Origin: Marispirochaeta sp.
GTDB taxonomy: Bacteria > Spirochaetota > Spirochaetia > JC444 > Marispirochaetaceae
Assembly (NCBI RefSeq): GCF_963668165.1
Contig: NZ_OY764209.1
Location: 372,001 to 436,000 of the forward strand
Reading direction: 5' to 3'
Length of the DNA: 64,000 nt
This document shows positions 7,825-17,084 of the stretch, piece by piece. The translations under genes and the position numbers were made by a program. The notes under the pieces were generated by a model that searched no databases, had not been told where the DNA came from, and saw only the letters and a program-made list of their open reading frames with translations. Numbering within the stretch: the first letter of the stretch is position 1; each line of letters begins with the position of its first letter.

Positions 7825-9012
7825 ATGAATTACAGTGACATTATACTTGCAGCAATCAAGGGAGAACCTACCCCCGAGCTTCCCTGTGCACCGAGAATGG
7901 ACCTCTGGTATCTCTCAAATTATTATCGCGGGACCTTACCGAAGGAATACCACAACGCTACACTTCTGGATATCATGGAAGATCTGGATGTAGGTTTTAA
8001 TACCACGAACCCAAATTTTCTTGAGCGTGATTCTATTGATGATGAAGCTCATCGGGCTTTGGGCCGGTATCAGTCCAGCGATATTCCCTACAGGGTCATC
8101 GTGGAGTGCGATCAAAAGTGCCGTCAGGAAGGAGATTTATATATCTCAGAGTATTTTACCCCCCACGGCACAATCAGGACCCAGACCCTCTACACTGAAG
8201 AGATGCGTAAGGCCGGTATAACCAACACCCATATTCAGGAAAAGGCATTTAAGTCTGAGAACGACTACGCCGCCCTGGGGTATGTCTATGAACATATGAA
8301 AGTCGAACCGCGGCCTGAAGCACATGAAATACTGCGCAAACGAGCCGGCGACCGGGGCCCATTCATATTCTGGGTAACCTCGGAAGGATCACCATACCAT
8401 CTGCTTTCGAAGTACCTGATGCCCTTTGAGATATTCTGCTATGAAATGTTCGATCATCCGGAAAAAATGCAGGAGCTTGCAGATAGAATCCGTTCATCAT
8501 TTTACGCTGCCCTTGAGCTCGGCCTGAACTCAGAGGCGGAAATACTCCGGGTAGGATCCAATTACGATTCCACCATAGAAAACCCGCCGTTTTTCCGGGA
8601 GCACATCCTGCCGACACTCAAGGATTGCGCGGACAAAGCCCACGAGAAAGGAAAATTTCTTCTATCGCATACCGACGGTGAGAACAGCGGACTTTTGGAT
8701 CTTTATATGGAGTGCGGCTTTGATATAGCCGACTCAGTCTGTCCTGCCCCGATGACCAGTGTATCGTTTAAGGAACACCGAAAAGTGTTCACAGACAAGG
8801 TAAGCATATACGGTGGAGTACCTTCAATCATTTTCCTGCCGAATTCGGTATCTGAATATGAATTTGAGAAATTCCTGGATGATTTTCTCGTTGACGCAGG
8901 AGATGGAAAAAAGCTGATCGTCTCAATCGCCGATACGGCCCCTCCGGATGCTAATTTCAACCGGATACGCAAATTCATCAAGAAGATTAAAGAATTCGGT
9001 CCAGTCGGTTAA
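7825..9012 (+). CDS. Uroporphyrinogen decarboxylase (URO-D) family protein in a TRAP operon
   Basis: A 395-residue protein whose C-terminal half has the URO-D/MtaA barrel features: GKFLLSHTDGENSGLLDLYMECGFDIADSVCPAPMTSVSFKEHRKVF and KVSIYGGVPSIIFLP. In the MtaA/CmuA branch such proteins move methyl groups to or from corrinoid cofactors, while true HemE makes coproporphyrinogen. The HemE N-terminal substrate motif (RxPVWxMRQAGR) is absent, and the location in a TRAP operon argues against haem synthesis. The gene starts three bases after dctM and ends the operon. A role in breaking down the imported compound, perhaps by demethylation, is inference. No corrinoid protein gene is next to it. Confidence 0.78.
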   Translation: MNYSDIILAAIKGEPTPELPCAPRMDLWYLSNYYRGTLPKEYHNATLLDIMEDLDVGFNTTNPNFLERDSIDDEAHRALGRYQSSDIPYRVIVECDQKCRQEGDLYISEYFTPHGTIRTQTLYTEEMRKAGITNTHIQEKAFKSENDYAALGYVYEHMKVEPRPEAHEILRKRAGDRGPFIFWVTSEGSPYHLLSKYLMPFEIFCYEMFDHPEKMQELADRIRSSFYAALELGLNSEAEILRVGSNYDSTIENPPFFREHILPTLKDCADKAHEKGKFLLSHTDGENSGLLDLYMECGFDIADSVCPAPMTSVSFKEHRKVFTDKVSIYGGVPSIIFLPNSVSEYEFEKFLDDFLVDAGDGKKLIVSIADTAPPDANFNRIRKFIKKIKEFGPVG

Positions 9013-9025
9013 AACACAATACCAT

Positions 9026-9060
9026 GCAGCGCCGGGTAGATTTTATCCGGCACTGTTTAT
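9026..9060. terminator. Hairpin between the TRAP operon and the EFR1 remnant
   Basis: Nine-base arms, CAGCGCCGG and CCGGCACTG with one mismatch, around an 11-base loop, followed by TTTATGCCTTTCTT. The position between convergent genes fits a terminator for the TRAP operon. Confidence 0.5.
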
Positions 9061-9577
9061 GCCTTTCTTCTGCGCAGTAATTTCCTCTACTTCTACATAC
9101 GGATTCCTATACCGCTTTAAGCCCTGCGTCTTGTTCCCAAACTGGATCGCTGCCTCGGGACAAAGGTTAAGGCAGGCCCATACACATCTGGCATTTCCGG
9201 TGCCAGACAGGCTTACCCTCTTCCAGGCGCACATTATCCACAGGACACACCTGTGCACACAGACCGCAGGAACTGCAGTTCTCATCCACAGCAAAAGATT
9301 TGTCCAGGTTGTGAATAAACATATACCCCAGAGAGTAAAGAAGCCCGGGGGATATGTTCCGCCTGAACCATCCCGCTTCCTTGTCGAAATGCGTTCCGGC
9401 CTGCTTGATAATTCCGGCTATACGGGAGATTTTAACAGCACCCGTCTGGAGCAGTTCCGCCTGCGCATTCCCCTGAACGGCCTCCCCAAAGGGCAGATAA
9501 TTACTGGGATTCAGGACACTGAAGCCTGCATTAAGGGAGTTCCCTGTACCAGTAAAATAAAAGACTTTATGCTTCAT
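9043..9577 (-). pseudogene. EFR1-type flavodoxin-ferredoxin gene, internally deleted and frameshifted
   Basis: The N-terminus MKHKVFYFTGTGNSL is the flavin-binding loop of EFR1 proteins (a flavodoxin-like domain followed by 2[4Fe-4S] ferredoxin). The next residues, GFSVLNPSNYLPFGEAVQG, normally lie some 80 to 90 residues later, so most of the flavodoxin core is missing. The first iron-sulfur motif, CSSCGLCAQVCPVDN, is intact. The frame is then lost at CQMCMG. Removing one G from the run at 9177-9179 restores CQMCMACLNLCPEAAIQFGNKTQGLKRYRNP, the second cluster motif and normal C-terminus. Two independent lesions in one gene suggest a pseudogene. The intact family is about 255-265 residues and is thought to be a low-potential electron carrier. 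Confidence 0.85.
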
Positions 9578-9703
9578 GTCTGTGATTCTCGTCTTATTCC
9601 GGGGGTTTCGTCAAGAGAACCCGGGAAACTGCATTGCTTTTGCGGGAAACGTCCACAGGTTTGAGAAAACTGATAAGCGGGCGGGATATATCCGTTGTTA
9701 GTT

Positions 9704-10937
9704 TTATTCCGAGACCCTGTTCCGACCTTCTGCCTTTGCCCGATATAAAGCCTGGTCTGCACGAAGAATCAAACTCTCAAAACCATCAGAAAACGGCTTT
9801 TCACCTGCCGCTACTCCGCAGCTGATTGTTACCGTTTTGATACCCGGCGCGGATTCATGGGGCAGCGCAAGATTCCGAATTTTCTCACACAGACGAAAAG
9901 CCACACTGCGCGCTTCGCGTAACCCCAGGTCCGGGATTACAACGATAAATTCCTCACCACCATAGCGGGCCAGAAGATCAACACCATGGCGCAGCTCTTG
10001 GTTAATCCCATCCGCTACCTTCTGCAGACAATCATCACCCTGTTGATGCCCATAATAATCGTTATAAACTTTAAAAAAATCCAGATCAATAAGGATTATT
10101 GCCAGCTGCTTAAGAGCAGATGATTGCCTCAGTTTTGCCAGGAAAATCTCAAGGTGTCGACGGTTGGGAACTCCTGTCAAAGGGTCAATCCTCGATATCT
10201 CCCGTAAAAAAGTGTTTCGATCAGATAACTCCCAAACTTTAATCTTATCCCGCAAGGCAAAAAGATAGTTTATTCTGCGTTCTTTTTCCAGCGAATAGTT
10301 ACTGATCAACGACATGACTACCGCTGCCCCCAGAAACAGAACATTGTGTATTTTAACTCCACCGGGTATCAGCGGCTGCAATAAGATTGATACGTTATAA
10401 ACCAGCAGAGTGGAAACAGACACAGAAAGAGCATAGGAAAACCGCAGACGTGTAACCTGATTCGCGAAAATTATAACCAGTATCAGTCCTAAATGGTACG
10501 ACGAGGCATACTTGTACCTGCTTATATGAAACAGGAAGATTAAACTCAGCGCCACGATAAAGAATATGGTCGCGGCAACTAATTCTCTTGTAAAAGGTGA
10601 AGGATTACGAGATAAAAAAAGAATTGCGATAGATAACAGAGCAAGGAAGCACAATCCCAAGACGCACAACAAGGGCAATCCGGAAGATATCCGGAACCAT
10701 ATGGTAATCGGCCACAAGAAACACCAGATAGAACAGGAGTGCTGTGAACCCTCGTATATACAATCGGTGCGTGCGTCGTCTGCCTGTATCTGTTTCAAAC
10801 GGATCTTCCAGCACTTCTGGAAAAGCCAGGCGCAGGGAATCAGAAGACAACCACTCTTCTATGAGATTACCAACTGTATCTTTTTCCGGTATATGCAACA
10901 AATCCATATGTGCGATAAAATCCGCATATTCCTTCAT
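9704..10937 (-). pseudogene. Membrane-bound GGDEF diguanylate cyclase with a frameshift in an A7/T7 run
   Basis: Two overlapping frames together make a protein of about 410 residues. The first runs from ATG 10937 through a soluble N-terminus and two hydrophobic segments, and stops soon after a run of seven T on the coding strand (10614-10620). The second frame continues with four to five more membrane segments and a C-terminal GGDEF domain (DPLTGVPNRRHLEIFL, then ARYGGEEFIVVIPDLG, then ADQALYRAKAEGRN). Removing one base from the homopolymer joins them. The active-site GGEEF is intact, so the product would make cyclic di-GMP. The usual inhibitory RxxD is not in register (H-G-V-D). The break may be a real mutation, polymerase slippage at the T7 run that still yields some full protein, or a sequencing error. 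Confidence 0.82.
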
Positions 10938-10999
10938 TCCGTGAAAGATTGTAGTTTATATAGCCGGTGAAAGATAGTTCTAATCCTGCGAAATTACCT

Positions 11000-13900
11000 T
11001 CAGCCCTTTTCTACCAGTTTCTTTTCCCGTTCTCCCGCAGGTTTCAGATCCTTTACAATAATCCTTGACAGCTTAACCTCCTCTATACCTTCATGCTCGA
11101 TCATCGACTCGCCGGCTTCCTTGTTTCGGAAGCGCAGTACATTGAGCATGAAAATCTCGAGCTTACTCAAGGTTGAGGGAGGCAGGAGGTTACCGTCAAT
11201 CTCCACCGACATTACAGGGAAGTTTCTCTCCCGGGCCCAGGGGGTATACAGGCCTTCTATGACTCGCCCGATAAGACAGGCAAAGGGAGAGATATTGACA
11301 ATACCCGAATAGTCGTCCTCCATGGCGGTGGCTGCAGCCGCGGTGGAGATGGTGATCTCCGACTTGAGCTCATGATTTACAAAATGCTTCGACGCATTCC
11401 GCATAATCGCTTTCATGTCATGGGGAGTATGGGGCACAAGAGCTGTTCTGTTCAGGGTCTTAATTATTCGTCCCTCGACCCACAGTTTATAGCGGCGCTC
11501 AATCTGAAACATGATGAACTGCCGCATGACCCTGCTGAAGGGACGCATATACCAGGGCAGAAGCTTAAGCCGTTTTTTCAAGTCGTATTCCTTGACAAAG
11601 TCAAGATACCAGATCCACTCGGTAATGCCCGCTACCTTGGCCATAATTCCATGACGGGCAAAGTCTCCTACCAGCTCGTCGACAGCGAAGTCATCCCTTC
11701 GGACATAGATCTCCCCGACGATCAACACCTTCGGCAGTGCTTTTAACTCCTTCTTTAAAGGGATCGCGGCTATCTCGTCTGCGATTCCTTCCAGGGTCGG
11801 AATAATCTTGTTGGCCCCTTCCTGTTCGGTCACATTTATCAGCCTTGTCCAGATAGCATCAAAGATCTCCAGGGCTTCCCGGGGATTTTCCGCGCAAGTC
11901 CGTAAAGCAGTCTCCACGTCTTTCATGTAATCCGATGCGACAAAGGCCCACCATATCTGCTTGGTCAGTCCCGGGCCCAGCTCGTTATAGGAGTTATCTG
12001 CATCCAGGGTAAATACAACGACATTTTCCAGCCTTAAATCTCTGAACAGGTTCTGAAAAAAGACAAAATACTGGCCGGTTCGGCAAGGTCCCCTGGTTGT
12101 GGGAACAAAGAGCAGATATATTTCGTCCTTGCGGTAATTCTCGGAGGCAAAGAACTTTAATGCGCTTCCCAGAACTAGGTGGCTGGGCACACATTCTTTA
12201 CCGGATGCATAGTTTCGGGCCATCTGCAGCGTAAGCTGATCCGCTACCGGCAGAGCCTCGGCTGACCATCCCGCCCCCCGCATGGCCGCGGCGGTGAGCT
12301 CGGTGCCGATACGGCCCATATTCGACAGCAGCATTTTAATCCGGGAATTCCCCTGAATGGGAATGCGTTCTCCGCTTTCCTGGTTCAGCACGTGAACCTT
12401 TTTACCGGGCTCATTGATAAAACGTAAACCGTTGTCGTAGCGGCGTTCCCGTATATCTTTTATTTTGGAACGGTAACCTTCGATTATATCCAGAAAAGCC
12501 TCGACCCTGGTGTCCACACCAGCATCGGCGGAATGGCTGTCCAGTTCCAGGATCAGGAAGGGCTTGATTCCCATGATCCATTTCAGATAGTGAAGCATAA
12601 AGCTGTCCGGGGCACAACTGAAGTTGGTAATCCAGGTAACGTAGATGTTCGGTTCATCCTTCAGGAATTCCGCGGCTTTCATGTCCAGCTGTCCGTAATA
12701 CCAGTACATGTTGGGAAAAATCTCCCGGTCCCTGGCGGCCAGAATATCGAAGGGAATAACCGAATACCCGCGGGAACTGAACTTTCTGGGAATCCCCATA
12801 TTGGCGTCCTGAGTAAAGGCATTGTAGGGACGGCCCAGTATGGCTATTACCGGTTCCTTATGGTTTCTTGCCCACTCCAGGGCCTCTTTTCCCAGGGCTT
12901 CGGTGCGTGCAAAATAGTCGTTTTGATGCTTCAGGGCGACATCAAAGGCGGACTGCCCCTCCGTGGGGCTGAATCCCAGCTCAACTGCAAGCTTGACAAA
13001 AAACTCTGAAGCCTTTTTCAGACCATACATCAAGCTGACTACCGGGCGCAGAATACGCTCCTCCTGAATTTCGGGAAAAGCCTTTTGAATATAGTAGGGA
13101 AGCGCCTGTGTTATGGGGCAGAAATTTCCCGGCATATCGGGCACCTGGGTCTCAAGATCCCGGAAATGGGGGAGGAATATGTAATCCACACCCCTGTCGA
13201 CCATGTCCTGTACCGCCCCGTGGGCAATCTCAGCGGGAAAACAGTAGGCGCTTTCGACCCGAGCGACCCCTTCGGCGGATACATTCTCGCTGAGGACCGT
13301 CTCGATGCCCAGTTCATGGAAGAACCAGCGATACAGAGGGTTCAGGGTATAAACCGAGAAGGCTTTTGGAATTCCAACCAGATAATCCCGCCGTTTAACA
13401 AGAGATGCAGGATCGGGTACACAGGTTTCAAAGAGCAGTTTGTTCCGCTCTTCCACCCAGTCTTTTACCTGTTCCTTGTCAATCTGCTTCTTCTTGCGCA
13501 TATTGGCGTACATGTTGCAGCGGCCGCCGAACATGTATTTATGGCCGTTTACCGACAGGACCTTGACGGGACAGTAATTATCGCAGGCGTTGCACTTGAA
13601 CTCCCGTTCGTAGACGATATCGGTATCAAGAACGGCATCAAGATCAAAAGAACCCTTTTCCAGCAGGCCGTCATTGAACTTCTGCTGCGCCAGAAGGGCC
13701 ACCCCAAAGCAGCCCATCAGCTCCGGGTCCGGCGGTACAAGGATATTCTTGTTCAAAAGCATGGCAAAGGCCATGGGCACCGCACGATTTTTGGCCACCC
13801 CGCCTTGAAGCACAATTCGCCGTCCGATGGTACGGTTGCCCACCACCCGGTTCAGATAATTAGCGACAATGGATGTGATCAGGCCGGCGGTAATGTCCTC

Positions 13901-15364
13901 CCTGGTCGCTCCCTGCTGAATAGCGTTACGGATATCCGAATTGATAAAGGCTGAACAATGTTCGCCGAATTTTAAAGGGTGAGCTGCGGAAACAGCTATA
14001 TCGGCGATATCCTCCACCCGCTTGATATTCAGATCCCCCGCGGCGGACTCCTCCAGGAAGCTTCCTGTGCCGGCGGAACAGGCCTCGTTCATCGCATAAT
14101 CAATGGGGACCTTGTTCTGCAGGTAAACATACTTGGCATCCTGACCGCCGATCTCGAAGATGGTATCGATCTCTTCGTCGTAATAGGTTGTCCCCACAGC
14201 ATGGGCAATAATCTCGTTGTAGACTCCGGGGGTCTCCAGAAAAACACCGAGGATTTCCCGGGAAGAACCGGTAGCAGCAGCAAGATGTATGCTCAGCTTT
14301 TCCTCCCCCACAGCCTCGCGGATCTGTTTTTTCAGCTCGAGAATACAATTCTTCAGGGCTTTGACAGGATCACCATGGGTGCGGCCGTAATAGCTGGCGG
14401 CGATTTCGTGGGTTTCACTGTCGATCAGACACGCCTTGGTGGTGGTAGATCCCCCGTCCACGCCAAGAATATACTCTCTGCCGGGCCGTACCTTCCCCTT
14501 CTTACTGGGAATAAAGGTGACCTTTTCTTCCGCCGCTCTAAGGCTCTTGAAACGTCGAAAGGCTACCCTGGATTCCTTGACCAGGTTCTCTTCCGCCGGC
14601 AGCATCGACCCGGCAGTCCTGGCAATGAGAGCGGCACCGTATGCCTCGAAATACCCTGCTTCATCGGGAACAATGAACTCGACCTGAGGCAGCTTTTTCT
14701 GTATAGAACCTACAATATGACGATTCAGGGTAATTCCGCCGGTTAAAAGGACCTTTCCGGAGGTAACCCTGGCCCGTTTCAGGAAATCCATAACCTTACC
14801 GGCCATAACATCAGAGAGGGAAAGAACGATATCTCCCTTGGTGGCTTCGCCTTTGTTCAGACGGTGGGTACAGTCGGATTTCATAAATACGGAGCAGCGG
14901 CTCGAGAGCTTACAGACTCTGCTCTCCTCAGAAATGGAGTGTATATCCTCTATGCGCATATCCATGCGGCCCAGCTGCTGTTGAAAAAATTCGCCGGTTC
15001 CGCTGAAGCATTTGTTACCGGTAAAACTGGTAATTATCTTGTTATTACTCCCCACAGTATAGACCACCAGATTTTCACCGCCCATGGTAACAACTGCCCG
15101 AAGGTCCTCCAGGGCAAGCTGTTCCAGCGCGGCTTCTATACAGAGAGGCTCAATTACCGAATTAACATTAACCAGGTGTCGGCCTTCCGTCCCGGTAGCT
15201 AGTGCGAGGGTCCCTGCCTCCACCCCGCGGGTAGACAGAATATTTCTAAGAGCTTCTATAAAATTACCCTCATGCGGCTCTACCGCGCTCCAGAGGAGCC
15301 TGCCCTCTTTTAACATTGTGATTTTTACACTGGTGGAACCAATATTTATTCCGAGACTGGACAT
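11000..15364 (-). CDS. Giant 2-hydroxyacyl-CoA dehydratase activator-like protein (BadF/BcrA ATPase, DUF2229)
   Basis: A 1454-residue protein of the long acyl-CoA dehydratase activase-related family. Two ASKHA-type ATPase modules lie in tandem. The first (residues 1-260) begins LGINIGSTSVKITM and ends at LLTGGITLNRHI. The second (about 300-575) begins ILGVDGGSTTTKACLI, contains IFEIGGQDAKY and the cysteine motif MNEACSAGTGSFLEE, and ends at LQGGVAKNRA. A cysteine cluster (CNACDNYCP, then GRCNMY) follows near 630, then the DUF2229 region and a dehydratase-subunit-like C-terminal region (GRPYNAFTQDANMGIPRKF and after). Short activators of this fold hold a [4Fe-4S] cluster between monomers and drive one electron into a dehydratase using ATP. 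The function of the giant form is not established. No dehydratase subunits lie nearby, and flanking genes are unrelated, so it appears monocistronic. Confidence 0.88.
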   Translation of the reverse strand: MSSLGINIGSTSVKITMLKEGRLLWSAVEPHEGNFIEALRNILSTRGVEAGTLALATGTEGRHLVNVNSVIEPLCIEAALEQLALEDLRAVVTMGGENLVVYTVGSNNKIITSFTGNKCFSGTGEFFQQQLGRMDMRIEDIHSISEESRVCKLSSRCSVFMKSDCTHRLNKGEATKGDIVLSLSDVMAGKVMDFLKRARVTSGKVLLTGGITLNRHIVGSIQKKLPQVEFIVPDEAGYFEAYGAALIARTAGSMLPAEENLVKESRVAFRRFKSLRAAEEKVTFIPSKKGKVRPGREYILGVDGGSTTTKACLIDSETHEIAASYYGRTHGDPVKALKNCILELKKQIREAVGEEKLSIHLAAATGSSREILGVFLETPGVYNEIIAHAVGTTYYDEEIDTIFEIGGQDAKYVYLQNKVPIDYAMNEACSAGTGSFLEESAAGDLNIKRVEDIADIAVSAAHPLKFGEHCSAFINSDIRNAIQQGATREDITAGLITSIVANYLNRVVGNRTIGRRIVLQGGVAKNRAVPMAFAMLLNKNILVPPDPELMGCFGVALLAQQKFNDGLLEKGSFDLDAVLDTDIVYEREFKCNACDNYCPVKVLSVNGHKYMFGGRCNMYANMRKKKQIDKEQVKDWVEERNKLLFETCVPDPASLVKRRDYLVGIPKAFSVYTLNPLYRWFFHELGIETVLSENVSAEGVARVESAYCFPAEIAHGAVQDMVDRGVDYIFLPHFRDLETQVPDMPGNFCPITQALPYYIQKAFPEIQEERILRPVVSLMYGLKKASEFFVKLAVELGFSPTEGQSAFDVALKHQNDYFARTEALGKEALEWARNHKEPVIAILGRPYNAFTQDANMGIPRKFSSRGYSVIPFDILAARDREIFPNMYWYYGQLDMKAAEFLKDEPNIYVTWITNFSCAPDSFMLHYLKWIMGIKPFLILELDSHSADAGVDTRVEAFLDIIEGYRSKIKDIRERRYDNGLRFINEPGKKVHVLNQESGERIPIQGNSRIKMLLSNMGRIGTELTAAAMRGAGWSAEALPVADQLTLQMARNYASGKECVPSHLVLGSALKFFASENYRKDEIYLLFVPTTRGPCRTGQYFVFFQNLFRDLRLENVVVFTLDADNSYNELGPGLTKQIWWAFVASDYMKDVETALRTCAENPREALEIFDAIWTRLINVTEQEGANKIIPTLEGIADEIAAIPLKKELKALPKVLIVGEIYVRRDDFAVDELVGDFARHGIMAKVAGITEWIWYLDFVKEYDLKKRLKLLPWYMRPFSRVMRQFIMFQIERRYKLWVEGRIIKTLNRTALVPHTPHDMKAIMRNASKHFVNHELKSEITISTAAAATAMEDDYSGIVNISPFACLIGRVIEGLYTPWARERNFPVMSVEIDGNLLPPSTLSKLEIFMLNVLRFRNKEAGESMIEHEGIEEVKLSRIIVKDLKPAGEREKKLVEKG

Positions 15365-15524
15365 GGCGTGTTCCTGATATTTTTCAGAATGATTACTACG
15401 CTACGCATATGGGCAAATAATCTCATATTGTAAAAAGCTGTTCAATAGGGAAAAAGTAATTGACATTGCTTTGTAATCGAAAAAAAACAGGACAGATATA
15501 ACACTTTTTTAATAAGGAATACAG

Positions 15525-16727
15525 ATGATCAATGTAGCAGAACTTACCACATTTCTTGTCTATTTTGTCCTCCTCCTGATTGTTGGTTACTACTTCTATA
15601 AGAGGACCTCCAATATTGAGGATTACCTGCTGGGAGGCAGAAAGATGGGCCGCTGGGTAACCGCGCTGTCGGCCCAGGCCAGCGACATGTCCGGCTGGCT
15701 CCTGATGGGGCTTCCTGGAGCGGTATACCTCTACGGTATAAACCAGAGCTGGATCGCAATCGGTTTGTTCATCGGAACCGTAGTCAACTGGATACTGGTG
15801 GCACCGCGGCTGCGGGTTTTTACCGAAAAAACCAACGCCCTGACCTTATCTTCATTCCTTGAAGAACGCTTCAAGGATCCAACGGGGCTTCTGCGTATCA
15901 TTTCCGCAATAATTACCCTGATTTTCTTTACAATTTACGCCAGCTCCGGGCTGGTCGGGGCCGGCAAGCTCTTTGAATCGATGTTCAGCATCGATTACCG
16001 TATCGCGGTCCTGATCGGAGGGGCTATAATTGTTCTGTACACATTTCTTGGCGGTTTTCTTGCGGTCTGCTGGACCGACCTTTTTCAGGGCTCTCTGATG
16101 TTCGTTGCAGTAATAGCGGTTCCCGTGATGGCCTTCTTTTCCGTTGGCGGGAGTGCCTCCATTTTCGAAGCCATGTCGGCTAAAGGCATCTCCGGCAGCC
16201 TTATTCCGGATACGGCCCTGCCCCTGGTGGCAATTATCTCCACCATGGCCTGGGGTCTGGGCTATTTTGGACAACCCCATATTCTGGCCCGCTTCATGAG
16301 CATCAGATCGATAAAGGAACTCCCCGCATCTACAGTCATTGCAGTTGTGTGGGTTGCGTTCTCGCTGTTTTTTGCCGTTCTTGTAGGTGTAGTCGGTATT
16401 CCAATGTTCGATGAACTGTCCGGAGGGGATCATGAAAAGGTGTTCATATTGATGATCCGTGAGATATTCACCCCCTGGCTCGGCGGTATTCTGATGGCCC
16501 TCTTCTCCCGGCGCACAGGCTGGCAGGCTGCCCTGGCAGGCATGATCACCGGCACAATAGTGCTGGTTGTGTGGGAGCGCCTTGGCCTCGGAGCTGTAAT
16601 GTACGAGATTGTACCGGGCTTTGTTGCCAACTTTGCCGCGATCCTTATCGTAAATCAAATCATAAAGATCGACGGGCAGGATTTTGCCGAACTCTTTGAC
16701 GCGTATCGCGAAGAAGTCCAGGCATAG
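15525..16727 (+). pseudogene. putP: Sodium/proline symporter PutP with an internal in-frame deletion
   Basis: The sequence is clearly PutP (SSS family): the N-terminal SNIEDYLLGGRKMGRWVTALSAQASDMSGWLLMGLPGA, then FGQPHILARFMSIRS, and the C-terminal RRTGWQAALAGMITGTIVLVVW. It has only 400 residues, against about 500 for the family. The missing part falls at GGILMA-LFSRR (near 16500). In PutP that point is followed by the AILAAIMST helix, two more helices and SYAWAGFGAAFGP before the sequence resumes. About 95 residues are lost in frame, including the Ser-Thr pair of the conserved sodium site (Ser340/Thr341 in E. coli numbering). Such a protein should not transport. The start at 15525 follows AATAAGGAATACAG. 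An assembly collapse is an alternative. Confidence 0.85.
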
Positions 16728-16773
16728 CTTCAAGCTTACAATTCCTGGTTTTTCAACCTTCACATATAATAAC

Positions 16774-16810
16774 AACAGGGCTGCCGCATTTTGCAGGCAG
16801 CCCTGTTTTC
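16774..16810 (+). terminator. Intrinsic terminator after putP
   Basis: Perfect 12-base arms (AACAGGGCTGCC and GGCAGCCCTGTT) around a 10-base loop, followed by TTTTC. This is a strong rho-independent terminator for the plus-strand gene. Confidence 0.88.
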
Positions 16811-17084
16811 TGCTTTTCTATTCGAACACTAACCATCTCAGCTTGCAGAAATCTCCATCAAATTAACAAGACATTCGGGAAACGGAATACTATTTTGAGA
16901 TAAATAAACTAGTAAAGAAATAATTCTTCTCTCAGTAAGTAGATAAAGAAGAGTTAATAGAGTAATTAGCTCATTCGTATTGATTAGCGTAACCATAAGA
17001 AATCGGCTCTTGACTAATCAGTCGTATAATTATATCGTATACTAAACAAATGCTTTACATCAGCAAAGCAAAGGAGATCTAAAT
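16811..17084. other. AT-rich region upstream of the amino-acid ABC operon
   Basis: No gene is seen here. The part nearest the operon holds a possible promoter, TTGACT (17010-17015) with TATCGT 17 bases on (17033-17038). The transcript would begin about 40 bases before the ATG at 17085, which has AAGGAGAT ahead of it. The -10 match is only fair. Confidence 0.4.

Noticed and set aside
15852..16775. A 307-residue minus-strand open frame
   Set aside because: Antisense to putP; its composition is a mirror of hydrophobic codons and no motif is visible.
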